From Flaviflagellibacter rhizophilus (GTDB taxonomy: Bacteria; Pseudomonadota; Alphaproteobacteria; Rhizobiales; Methylopilaceae): DNA of 64,000 nt. Made by a program: the position numbers and the translations under genes. Below the pieces are notes generated by a model. It saw only the letters and a list, made by a program, of their open reading frames with translations, made no database searches and was not told the origin of the DNA. This document shows positions 54,031-62,900 of the stretch, piece after piece; position 1 is the first letter of the stretch; each line of letters opens with the position of its first letter. The DNA is taken from contig NZ_JAXAFJ010000001.1 of the NCBI RefSeq assembly GCF_033898525.1, forward strand, positions 682,001 through 746,000, given 5' to 3'.

Positions 54031-55194
54031 ATGTTTAACAACGGATCCCGTAAGATGATGTACGCGGCCAGCGCGGTCGCGATTGTATTGGCGATGAGCA
54101 CCACGGCGGATGCATTGAGCCTTGGACTTGGCGGCGGAAGCCGCGGCGGTTCAAGCACCGGATCCGGCGCCAGCAGCGGCGGCAGCACGGGCGGAAGTTC
54201 GGCCGGCTCGACCAGCCGCGGCGGCGTGGGTGTTGGTGTCGGGCGCACCGGCAGCGGTGGTCTGGGTGTCGGCGTCAGCGTCGGCGGCGCGCGCGGCGCG
54301 AATGTCGGGGCCAGCATCGGCGGCAGCAGTGCAGCTTCGGTCGGCGTTGGCATCGGCGGTAGCACGAGCGTCGGCGCAACCGTCGGAAGCCGAACTTCGG
54401 CAGCCTCTGTCGGTGCCAATATCGGCAGCGCGGCGAAGGCCGGCGCCACCGTCGGTTCCGGAGAGGAGGCCGCAGACGTAGATGTGCGGCTGCTGGACGA
54501 ACAGGAGGAAGGCATCCGGGCCCGCGCCCGTGTCGGCTCCCGCGAACGGCCGGCTGATGTCCGTGCCCGTATCGGTAGCCGCGAGCGGCAGGCCCTTCGC
54601 GCCCGCGCCACGGTCGGAGGCGATGACAGCGTGGCCGACGTGAATGTCGGCGCTCTCAACGATGCCGCGAAGGCGCGCGTCCGGGTCGGAGCACGTGATC
54701 GCGCTCCCGTGGATGCCAATGCCACCATCGGTCGCCGCGAAGCCAGCGCGCTCCGTGCCAAGGCCACCGTGGGCGGAGAGGACAGCGTTGCCAATGTTGG
54801 CGTCGGCGCGCTGAACAACGCTGCGCGTGCCAACGCCACGATCGGCGGGACGCAGCAAGCCGTGAAGGTCAACGCCAAGCTGCCCGGCGCCATCAAGGCT
54901 AGGGTCACCGTCGGTGGAGACAGCGTGGCCGATGTCCGTGTCGGCGCGCTCGACACTGTGCGGGCTCGCGCCACCATCGGCGGCGGCAGCGTGGCCGATG
55001 TCGGCATCGGTATCGGCGGCGGCGGCAATGGCGGCGGCACTGGCGGAAATCCGGGGAACGGCGGAAATCCCGGCAATGGCGGGAACCCCGGCGGCGGAAA
55101 CGGCGGCAACAATGGCGGCCAGTCGGCCTCCAACGGAGATGGCGGGCCGGACGGCTGCGATCGCACCATTGCCCGCAGCGGCCGCTGCTACTGA
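54031..55194 (+). CDS. Secreted Gly-rich repeat protein of unknown function
   Basis: 387 residues. Signal peptide about 1-28 (ends ADA). Residues 30-145 are Gly/Ser/Val low complexity with many V-G steps. Residues 160-330 hold degenerate repeats of the form ATVGG-x-DSVA-x-V-x-VGAL (at about 193, 245, 291 and 314), alternating with RVGSRER-type basic units. A Gly-Asn-Pro tail (330-370) precedes a short C-terminal Cys pair (DGCDRTIARSGRCY). It looks like an extracellular structural or matrix protein; calcium-type RTX nonapeptides are not present. Own terminator follows. Confidence 0.75.
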   Translation: MFNNGSRKMMYAASAVAIVLAMSTTADALSLGLGGGSRGGSSTGSGASSGGSTGGSSAGSTSRGGVGVGVGRTGSGGLGVGVSVGGARGANVGASIGGSSAASVGVGIGGSTSVGATVGSRTSAASVGANIGSAAKAGATVGSGEEAADVDVRLLDEQEEGIRARARVGSRERPADVRARIGSRERQALRARATVGGDDSVADVNVGALNDAAKARVRVGARDRAPVDANATIGRREASALRAKATVGGEDSVANVGVGALNNAARANATIGGTQQAVKVNAKLPGAIKARVTVGGDSVADVRVGALDTVRARATIGGGSVADVGIGIGGGGNGGGTGGNPGNGGNPGNGGNPGGGNGGNNGGQSASNGDGGPDGCDRTIARSGRCY

Positions 55195-55217
55195 GCCAAA
55201 CTCCGATGCAAGAATGA

Positions 55218-55241
55218 GGCGCGGCTCCGGCCGCGCCTTTT
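55218..55241 (+). terminator. Rho-independent terminator of the Gly-rich protein gene
   Basis: 8-bp stem GGCGCGGC/GCCGCGCC with a TCCG loop followed by TTTT, 24 nt after the stop. Confidence 0.85.
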
Positions 55242-55379
55242 GCATTCCGCGGGCCCGCCCTGCGGCACAGTCATTGCTTTTTCTCACGCTGTGCCTATGG
55301 TGCGCGCCAAATCGTAAACAGCGCTGCCCCATGCAGCCCCGCACCGGCGGGCGATTGCCGCCGCTTGAGACCCGACCAC

Positions 55380-57203
55380 ATGAAACTGCGCAATATCGCG
55401 ATCATCGCACACGTCGACCATGGCAAGACCACGCTTGTCGACGAGTTGCTGAAGCAGTCGGGCTCCTATCGCGAGAACCAGCGTGTCGCCGAACGCGTGA
55501 TGGATTCCAACGAGCTCGAGAAGGAGCGCGGCATCACCATCCTGGCCAAGGCGACCTCGATCGTCTGGAAGGACACGCGCATCAACATCGTGGACACGCC
55601 GGGCCATGCCGATTTCGGCGGCGAGGTCGAGCGCATCCTGAACATGGTGGACAGCGCCATCGTGCTGGTCGACGCCGCCGAAGGCCCGATGCCACAGACC
55701 AAGTTCGTGGTCGGCAAGGCGCTGAAGGTCGGCCTGCGTCCTATCGTCGTCATCAACAAGGTGGACCGCTCCGATGCGCGCCCGGCCGAGGTGGTGAACG
55801 AGGTGTTCGACCTGTTCGCGATGCTCGATGCCACCGACGAGCAGCTCGACTTCCACATCCTCTACGGCTCCGGCCGTTCCGGCTGGATGGCCGAGGCGCC
55901 TGAAGGTCCGCAGGACCAGGGCATGGCCCCGCTGCTCGACCTGGTGCTGAAGCATGTGCCCGAGCCGAAGATCCACGAGGACAACCAGTTCCGCATGATC
56001 GGCACGCTGCTCGAGGCCAATCCCTTCCTCGGCCGCATGATCACTGGCCGCATCACCTCGGGCTCCATCAAGCCCAACCAGAGCGTCAAGGTTCTGGCGC
56101 AGGACGGCTCGGTAGTCGAGCAAGGTCGCATCTCCAAGATTCTCGCCTTCCGCGGCATTGAGCGCACGCCGATCGAGGAAGGTGTCGCCGGCGACATCAT
56201 CGCCATCGCCGGCCTGCAGAAGGGCACCGTTGCCGACACCTTCTGCGACCTTTCGGTCACCGAGCCGATGGTCGCGCAGCCGATCGACCCGCCCACCGTC
56301 ACCATGTCCTTCATCGTCAACGACAGCCCGCTGGCCGGCACCGAGGGCGACAAGGTCACGAGCCGCGTCATTCGCGACCGCCTGTTGAAGGAGGCCGAGG
56401 GCAATGTGGCGCTGAAGATCGAGGAAGCCGCCGACAAGGACTCGTTCTTCGTGTCCGGCCGTGGCGAGCTCCAGCTCTCCGTGCTGATCGAGACCATGCG
56501 CCGCGAGGGCTTCGAGCTCTCGATCTCGCGTCCCCGCGTCGTCCTGCAGAAGAGCGAAAGCGGCGAGACGCTGGAGCCGGTCGAGGAAGTGGTCATCGAC
56601 GTCGACGAGGAGCATTCCGGCGTCGTCGTGCAGAAGATGTCCGAGCGCCGTGGCGAAATGCTGGAGATGCGCCCGTCCGGCGGCAATCGCCAGCGCCTCG
56701 TGTTCCGCGCCCCCACGCGCGGCCTGATCGGCTACCAGGCGGATCTCATGACCGATACGCGCGGCACGGCCATCATGAACCGGCTGTTCCACGCCTATGA
56801 GCCCTACAAGGGCGACATCGCCGGCCGCCGCAACGGCGTGCTGATCGCCAACGGGCCCGGCGAGGCCGTGGCCTATGCGCTGTGGAACCTCGAGGATCGC
56901 GGCCCGATGATGATCGAGCCCGGCTGGAAGGTCTATCAGGGCATGATCGTGGGCGAGCACACCCGCGAGAACGACCTTGAGGTGAACGTGCTCAAGGGCA
57001 AGCAGCTCACCAACATCCGCACCACCTCGAAGGACGAAGCCGTGCGCCTGACGCCTCCGATCCGGATGACGCTGGAGCGTGCGCTGACCTACATCCAGGA
57101 CGACGAGCGCGTCGAAGTCACGCCCAAGTCGATCCGCCTGCGCAAGGTCTACCTCGACCCCACCGAGCGCAAGCGCAAGGAAAAGAGCTCCGAGTTCGCC
57201 TGA
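55380..57203 (+). CDS. typA: Ribosome-associated GTPase TypA/BipA
   Basis: Translational GTPase needed for stress and low-temperature ribosome function. 607 residues from ATG at 55380 (TTG at 55365 possible). G1 HVDHGKTT at 11-18, switch region KERGITIL, G3 DTPGHADFGGEVER and G4 NKVDR. The EF-G-like domains and the TypA-specific C-terminal domain (NGVLIANGPGEAVAYALWNLEDRG) complete the protein. Own terminator. Confidence 0.97.
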   Translation: MKLRNIAIIAHVDHGKTTLVDELLKQSGSYRENQRVAERVMDSNELEKERGITILAKATSIVWKDTRINIVDTPGHADFGGEVERILNMVDSAIVLVDAAEGPMPQTKFVVGKALKVGLRPIVVINKVDRSDARPAEVVNEVFDLFAMLDATDEQLDFHILYGSGRSGWMAEAPEGPQDQGMAPLLDLVLKHVPEPKIHEDNQFRMIGTLLEANPFLGRMITGRITSGSIKPNQSVKVLAQDGSVVEQGRISKILAFRGIERTPIEEGVAGDIIAIAGLQKGTVADTFCDLSVTEPMVAQPIDPPTVTMSFIVNDSPLAGTEGDKVTSRVIRDRLLKEAEGNVALKIEEAADKDSFFVSGRGELQLSVLIETMRREGFELSISRPRVVLQKSESGETLEPVEEVVIDVDEEHSGVVVQKMSERRGEMLEMRPSGGNRQRLVFRAPTRGLIGYQADLMTDTRGTAIMNRLFHAYEPYKGDIAGRRNGVLIANGPGEAVAYALWNLEDRGPMMIEPGWKVYQGMIVGEHTRENDLEVNVLKGKQLTNIRTTSKDEAVRLTPPIRMTLERALTYIQDDERVEVTPKSIRLRKVYLDPTERKRKEKSSEFA

Positions 57204-57211
57204 TCCCATCA

Positions 57212-57240
57212 CGGGCGCCCTCATCGGGCGCCCGTTTTGC
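57212..57240 (+). terminator. Rho-independent terminator of typA
   Basis: 9-bp stem CGGGCGCCC/GGGCGCCCG with a TCATC loop followed by TTTTGC, 9 nt past the typA stop. Confidence 0.88.
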
Positions 57241-57279
57241 TTTAGGGGAAAGCCTCTCTTCGGAGGCTTCTTCCCAAGG

Positions 57280-57305
57280 CCTCATCCTGAGCTTGTCGAA
57301 GGATG
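57280..57305. repeat. Repeat family A, single copy (A3)
   Basis: 26-bp copy CCTCATCCTGAGCTTGTCG followed by AAGGATG, without an inverted partner nearby. It differs from A1 at one base (C to T in GAGCCT/GAGCTT). Confidence 0.85.
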
Positions 57306-57366
57306 CCATTCCCCGACCCTGCCGCGAAGAGCTGCGTTGTCCGGTGCATGAGCGGATGGCCAGCAG

Positions 57367-57459
57367 GTATGGGTCCCGGCCTGCGCCGCGACGCCCGCCT
57401 TCTGTCTCGAACTAGAACTCTGGCCCCCCGGCGTTCCGGCGAAGGCCGGAACCCACACC
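57367..57459. repeat. Repeat family B, inverted pair (copy B2)
   Basis: Left arm GTATGGGTCCCGGCCTGCGC at 57367. Right arm GTTCCGGCGAAGGCCGGAAC then CCACACCC ends near 57459. Same layout as B1 with a few base changes. Confidence 0.8.
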
Positions 57460-57649
57460 CGCCGACTCGCGACTCAGGCCGTACGGGGCATTCTTCGGAA
57501 CACGAGGGTGAAGGCCGGATCTGGAAGCCAAGCTTCGCGCCTTGCGCCAGCAATTTCCTCCCATACCTCCAGCCAATTAAGGCTCGCCCCAATAGGCAAA
57601 CCGGCTTACGAAGTCCGAGACTTTCCCGTGTGATCACCGCCCGGTTCCG

Positions 57650-58705
57650 TTGTCCCAGACCCAAGCCAGCACAGACATCATCCTCGCCTACCGCAGCACC
57701 GTGCGACGCCGCGCGTTCATCGTGGCGGCTCTTGGGATGGCGACCCTTCTGGCCTTCCTGCTGGACGTGGTGACCGGCCCCTCCTCGCTTTCCGTGATGG
57801 ATGTGCTGCGGGGGCTGGTCGATCCGGCAAGCCTCAGCAAGCCGCAAGCTGCCATCATCTGGCAGGTGCGTCTTCCCGCCGCCGTGCTGGCGCTTCTCGT
57901 AGGCGCGTCGCTGTCGCTCGCCGGCGCGGAAATGCAGACGATCCTGAACAACTCGCTGGCCAGCCCCTTCACGCTCGGCGTGTCCTCCGCCGCCTCCTTC
58001 GGTGCCTCGCTCGCCATCGTGCTCGGCATCTCGCTGCCCTTCGTGCCGAAGGACTGGATCGTCTCCCTCAACGCCTTCATCTGCGCCTTCGGCTCGGTGC
58101 TGCTGCTGCAGGCGCTGGCCCGCACGCGGGGTGCCGGCGTGGAAACGGTGGTGCTGTTCGGCATCGCGCTTGTCTTCGCGTTCAACGCGCTCGTTGCCTT
58201 CGTGCAGTTCGTCTCCTCGCAGGAGGCGCTTCAGCAATTGGTGTTCTGGACCATGGGATCGCTCGGTCGGGCCAACTGGCCCAATGTGGCGGTGCTGGCG
58301 GTGCTGCTCGCCATCTGCCTGCCCTTCGCCATCCGCGCCTCATGGAGCCTCACAGCGCTGCGGCTGGGCGAAGACCGCGCCCGCAGCTTTGGCGTCAACG
58401 TCCCCCGACTGCGCTTCACGGCACTGCTGCGCGTCAGCGTGCTGGCCGCCACCTCGGTGGCTTTCGTCGGCACCATCGGCTTCATTGGCCTTGTCGGCCC
58501 GCACATCGCCCGCCTGATGCTGGGCGAGGACCACCGCTTCCTGCTGCCGGCCAGCGCCCTGACGGGGGCGCTCATCATGTCGCTGGCCTCGGTGGCCAGC
58601 AAGGCGCTGGTGCCGGGCGTCGTCATGCCGGTCGGCATCGTCACCTCCATGATCGGCGTGCCGGTGTTCCTGCTGCTGATCTTCAGCCGCCGCGAGCGCG
58701 TCTGA
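57650..58705 (+). CDS. FecCD-type iron-siderophore ABC transporter permease
   Basis: Inner-membrane permease of 351 residues with about nine or ten helices. It has the family motif QVRLPAAVLALLVGASLSLAGAEMQTILNNSLASPFTLGVSS and the coupling region FVGTIGFIGLVGPHIARLMLGEDHRFLLP. The only start in frame after the upstream stop (57593) is TTG at 57650, and no clear ribosome site precedes it. It overlaps the ATPase gene by 1 nt. A homodimer is expected, since only one permease gene is present. No substrate-binding protein or TonB receptor gene is in the window. Confidence 0.92.
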   Translation: MSQTQASTDIILAYRSTVRRRAFIVAALGMATLLAFLLDVVTGPSSLSVMDVLRGLVDPASLSKPQAAIIWQVRLPAAVLALLVGASLSLAGAEMQTILNNSLASPFTLGVSSAASFGASLAIVLGISLPFVPKDWIVSLNAFICAFGSVLLLQALARTRGAGVETVVLFGIALVFAFNALVAFVQFVSSQEALQQLVFWTMGSLGRANWPNVAVLAVLLAICLPFAIRASWSLTALRLGEDRARSFGVNVPRLRFTALLRVSVLAATSVAFVGTIGFIGLVGPHIARLMLGEDHRFLLPASALTGALIMSLASVASKALVPGVVMPVGIVTSMIGVPVFLLLIFSRRERV

Positions 58706-59517
58706 TGGAGGCGGGCGTGCTGCGGGTGCGCGATCTCTCGACCGGCTATCGCAACCGCGACGTCGTGCGCGGCCTCAGCCTGCCCGATTTGGCAGCGGGC
58801 CAGACCCTCTCTTTGCTCGGCCCCAACGCCGCCGGCAAGAGCACGCTGCTGCGAGCTCTCGCGGGCCTTCAGCCGGCACGCGGCTCCATCGAGCTTGGCG
58901 GCACGGAACTGATCGGCCTCCCGCTGGCCGAACACGCACGGCGCGTCACCTACATGCCGCAGACGCTTCCACAGCGCGTGGCCCTGACGGTGCTGGAGGC
59001 CGTCATCGGCGCGCTGAGGGCCACGCCTCCGGAGGGCATCGAGCACGGCACCGACGCCATAACCCGCCGCGCGGTGGAGGTGCTGGAGCGCATCGGCATC
59101 GCCCATCTCGCCATGGAAGGGCTTGACCATCTTTCAGGAGGCCAGCGCCAACTTGCCTCGCTGGCCCAGGCCCTCGTGCGCCGCCCGCGGGTGCTGCTGC
59201 TGGACGAGCCCACCAGCGCGCTTGACCTGAACTACCAGCTGCGCGTGATGCAGCTGGTCCGGGAGGCAGCGCGCGAATGGGGGATGACGGTCATCATGGT
59301 GCTGCACGATCTGGCGCTCGCCGCCCGTTGGTCCGACCGGATCGTACTGCTGTCGCACGGCACTGTCGCCGCCGCCGGCAACCCCGTCGAGGCGCTGACG
59401 CCGGATGTGCTGGCGCGGGTGTACAATGTGCGCGCCCGCGTCGAGACCTGCTCGCGCGGCACGCTGCAGATCCTGGTGGACGACGTGTTCACCGCTCCTG
59501 ACAAGGAGGACACATGA
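58705..59517 (+). CDS. Iron-siderophore ABC transporter ATP-binding protein
   Basis: 270 residues. Walker A GPNAAGKST, signature LSGGQRQ, Walker B VLLLDEPTSALD and H-loop VLHDLA are all intact. FecE/FepC-type ATPase that powers uptake through the adjacent permease. The start ATG shares a base with the permease stop (TGATG), and the stop overlaps the DUF2218 gene by 4 nt. Confidence 0.94.
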   Translation: MEAGVLRVRDLSTGYRNRDVVRGLSLPDLAAGQTLSLLGPNAAGKSTLLRALAGLQPARGSIELGGTELIGLPLAEHARRVTYMPQTLPQRVALTVLEAVIGALRATPPEGIEHGTDAITRRAVEVLERIGIAHLAMEGLDHLSGGQRQLASLAQALVRRPRVLLLDEPTSALDLNYQLRVMQLVREAAREWGMTVIMVLHDLALAARWSDRIVLLSHGTVAAAGNPVEALTPDVLARVYNVRARVETCSRGTLQILVDDVFTAPDKEDT

Positions 59518-59807
59518 TGAGCCTTACCTCTCATGCCGAAGTGCCGACCGAGAAGCCGCACGACTACATCATCCGCCTGTGCAAGCATTTCGCCCACAAG
59601 ATCCCCGCCACCTATGACGACACGAGCGGCGTGATCGAGTTCGATATGGGCGTGTGCCGGCTGAAGGCGCGCGACGACACCCTGTTCCTCGAAGTCGAGG
59701 GCGCGGACGCCGAAGCCATCGAGCGGCTGGAAGGCGTGGTGACCCGCCATCTCGCACGCTTCGCGTGGAAGGAAGAGCCGGTCATAGATTGGGTGCGCCA
59801 GGGCTGA
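59514..59807 (+). CDS. DUF2218-family protein
   Basis: 97 residues; GGAGG lies 5 nt before ATG 59514 (a second ATG follows). Family pattern: RLCKHFAHKIPATYDDTSGVIEFDMGVCRLKARDDTLFLEVEG. The His-Lys-x-Phe-rich N-terminal part with a cysteine pair (Cys23, Cys48) could bind metal or heme-type ligands, but this is unproven. Third gene of the transport operon, joined by ATGA overlap. Its placement suggests a role in intracellular handling of the imported ferric siderophore. Confidence 0.87.
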   Translation: MMSLTSHAEVPTEKPHDYIIRLCKHFAHKIPATYDDTSGVIEFDMGVCRLKARDDTLFLEVEGADAEAIERLEGVVTRHLARFAWKEEPVIDWVRQG

Positions 59808-59823
59808 CCCAGCATCCACTCGG

Positions 59824-59894
59824 CCTCATCCTGAGCTTGTCGACGGATGGTTGGTCACAGTGCATAAGCATCCTTCGACAGGCTCAGGATGAGG
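59824..59894. repeat. Repeat family A, inverted pair (A4 and A5)
   Basis: A4 at 59824-59849 and inverted A5 at 59869-59894, with a 19-nt spacer, form a long imperfect hairpin exactly between the convergent DUF2218 and NRPS genes. It may serve as a bidirectional end of transcription. Confidence 0.87.
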
Positions 59895-59902
59895 TCCGTT
59901 CC

Positions 59903-62900
59903 CTATCGGTCCCGCTTCACCAGAGCCGTAGCCAACACCGGCGCAATGAGCGCCGTTGCCTCCGGGCCGACAAGATGCGGGTGCAGGGCCGGCACGTCGT
60001 GCACATCGAGCGCAGCCACATAGGGCGCCCATTGTTCGGGATGCAGGTCCTCGCCGGCATGGTCGAGCGCCGCCCTGAAATACAGAACCCGCGACGCGAT
60101 CTTTCCATGATGGTGGCCACGCACAAGCCGGTTGTTGCTGTCCACCACTCGAACCACACCCTCCAGCGCGCGCTCGCCAAGCAGCGCCAGCGGATGCCCG
60201 CTCTTCGCGAGGAAGCCGAGCACGGCCTCGCGCGTCAGCGGTCCATCGAGTTCGGACGGATCGTGCCCGGCAATGTGCAGCAACGCCTTCAGAGCCGAGT
60301 TCGCCTCCGGCGCCGGGCGCAGCCGCCAGCGGTCGGCCGGATAGGCGTCCAGCATGGCCACCACGCCGACCTGCTCACCGTCAGCCTCAAGCTGTTGCGC
60401 GATGGCGTGCGCGATGATGCCGCCGATGGACCAACCGACGAGGTGGTATGGCCCGATGGGCTGCACCGCGCGCATCTCGGCGACATAGGAAGCGGCCATG
60501 GCATCGAGCGTGTCCGGCGTTGCCGCATCAGGATCGATGCCGACGGACTGCAGGCCCCACACCGCACGCCCCGGGGGCAGTGCGCGCGCAAGGCGGCTGT
60601 AGCACCACGACAGACCGCCTGCGGGGTGCACGGCGAACAGCGCCGGGACATTGGCATCACCACGGCGCAGCGGAATCGGACTGCCAAGCCCCTGCCCGGC
60701 TTCCGGATCCTCACCGGCGAGAGTGTCGAGGAAAGCCGCGAGCCGCGCCACGGTGGAATGCTCGAACAGTGCGCCGAGGCCGATGCGTTGATGCCAGTCC
60801 GCGCGCAGCCGCAGCATCAGTTCGGCCGCCAGCAGCGAGTGGCCGCCGAGGTCGAAGAAGTCGTCGTCCGCGCCGACAGTGCCATCCAGCCCGATCACCT
60901 CGGCGAAGAGCGCGGCCACCGCCTGCTCGGTCGGGCTCTCAGCCGCGCGGCCTGCAGCGGTGGTCACCTCGGGCGCCGGCAGCGCGCGGCGGTCCAGCTT
61001 GCCGTTGGCCGTGACCGGCAGCTCGTCCAGTCCGATGAAGGCGGTCGGCATCATGTAGTCCGGCAGGCGGGCCGCAGCCGCCTTGCGCAAGGCGTCGCCC
61101 GCCGCATCTCGGGGCACCACATAGGCCACGATGCGCTGGTCCCCCGGCCGGTCCTCGCGCGCGATCACCGCCACCTGCCCGACGCCCGGTGCGCCAGCCA
61201 GCACGGCCTCGATCTCGCCGAGCTCAATGCGCAGGCCGCGGATCTTGATCTGGTGGTCGGAGCGACCGAGGAAGACCAGCGCCCCGTCATCGCGCCAGTG
61301 GGCGAGGTCTCCGGTCTTGTACATGCGTCCGCCCGGCCGGTAGGGGTCGGGCAGGAAACGCTCGGCGGTCAGGTCCGGCCGTCCCAGATAGCCGCGCGCG
61401 AGCTGCCGACCTGCGATGTAGAGATCGCCCGCGACGCCCGCCGGCACGGGGCGCAGCGACCCGTCCAGCACATACATAGCGGTGTTCCAGACAGGATAGC
61501 CGATCGGCACCGGCACGGAGCGGTCGTCACGCGTGGCCGGCCAATGGGTCACGTCCACCGCCGCTTCGGTCGGGCCGTAGAGATTGTGCAGTTCGGCGTC
61601 GATCAGCGCGTGGAAGCGGTCGCGCGTGGCGGCCGGCAGTTCCTCGCCCGAGCAGAAGACGAGCCGGAGCGGGATGCCGGCCGCCGCCGGTTCCGCAAGA
61701 AAGGCCTGGAGCATGGACGGCACGAAGTGCAGCACGTTCACGCCATGCGCCCGGATGACCTCCGCGAGCCATTCCGGGTCCTTATGCGCACCGTGCGGGG
61801 CCACGACCAGCGTGGCGCCCGACAGGAACGGCAGAAAGAACTCCCACACCGAGACGTCGAACGTCGCGGGCGTCTTCTGCAGCACGCGGTCGGCCGGTCC
61901 AATGCCGTAGACCGTCCGCATCCATTCCAGCCGGTTCACGATGGCGTCGTGCTCCACCACCACGCCCTTGGGCGTCCCGGTGGAGCCGGAGGTGTAGATT
62001 ACATAGGCCGCGTCGTCCGGGCCGGGCGGGTCGAGAGCGATGCGGTCATGAACGTCGGCGAAGTCCGGAGTGACGACCAGTGTGCCCTCCGGAACCAGCA
62101 GCCCTGACCCCGCATCGGTCACCAGCAGGCGCGGCGCGGCGGACGTGACGATGGTGGCGATGCGCTCCGGAGGATGCTCGATGTCGAGCGGCAGATACGC
62201 CGCGCCCGCGCGCAGGATCGCCAGCAGCGTCAGCACAAAATCCGCGGAGCGGCGCAGGCCCACGGCCACCACGTTGCCGCGCCGCACGCCCATGAGTGCG
62301 AGACGTCGTGCCATTGCCATGCTGCGGCGGTCCAGATCGCCATAGCTCAGCACCTCCTCGGCGGTCTCCAGCGCCCCGGCCTCGGGATGGGCCGCCATGA
62401 CCTTCTCGATCAGCGCGACGAGGGTGGTGCGCGGCACCTCATGCTCGGTGGCGTTGACGGCGTGGATCAGATGCCGGGCTTCGTCCGGCGTGGCGATCGG
62501 CACCTCGGCCAGCGTTCGGGCTTCGAGCCCAGCGGCGACAAAAGCCGCGAGGCGTCGAGCGTGCGCCGCCACGCCTTCCGCCGTGTAGAGCCCCGGATTG
62601 GCGTCCACCTCAAGGGTAAGCGCCCGCCCGCCGGCGCCTGCGCGGAAGGTGAAGGTTATGTCGTCCACCGGGCCAGTGCCGAGCGCCGTCACCCGGGCGC
62701 TTACGCCGGGCAGGTCGAGCCTTTGCTCGAACGGCAGCACATTGATGAGCGGCCCGAACAGCCGCCGCCCGCCTCCGACGAGGCCAAGGTCCCGGCGCAG
62801 CTGCTCGCTACGGTAGCGGCCATGACGCCGCGCCTTGAGCAGCGCCTTCGCCGCAAGCGCCGCGAACTCGCGCACCGGCAGGCTCTCGTCACCGCCGATG

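Larger units (their letters stand above)
57204..57649. other. Intergenic region typA-permease (446 bp, no gene)
   Basis: Holds the typA terminator, a second small hairpin (AAGCCTC/GAGGCTT, 57250-57269), a single copy of repeat A and an inverted pair of repeat B. No protein-coding frame with family character was found. No Fur or Irr box was recognised in front of the permease. Confidence 0.6.

Noticed and set aside
57204..57649. Fur or Irr box upstream of the siderophore permease
   Set aside because: No convincing inverted repeat of either type; only palindromic repeats of families A and B.
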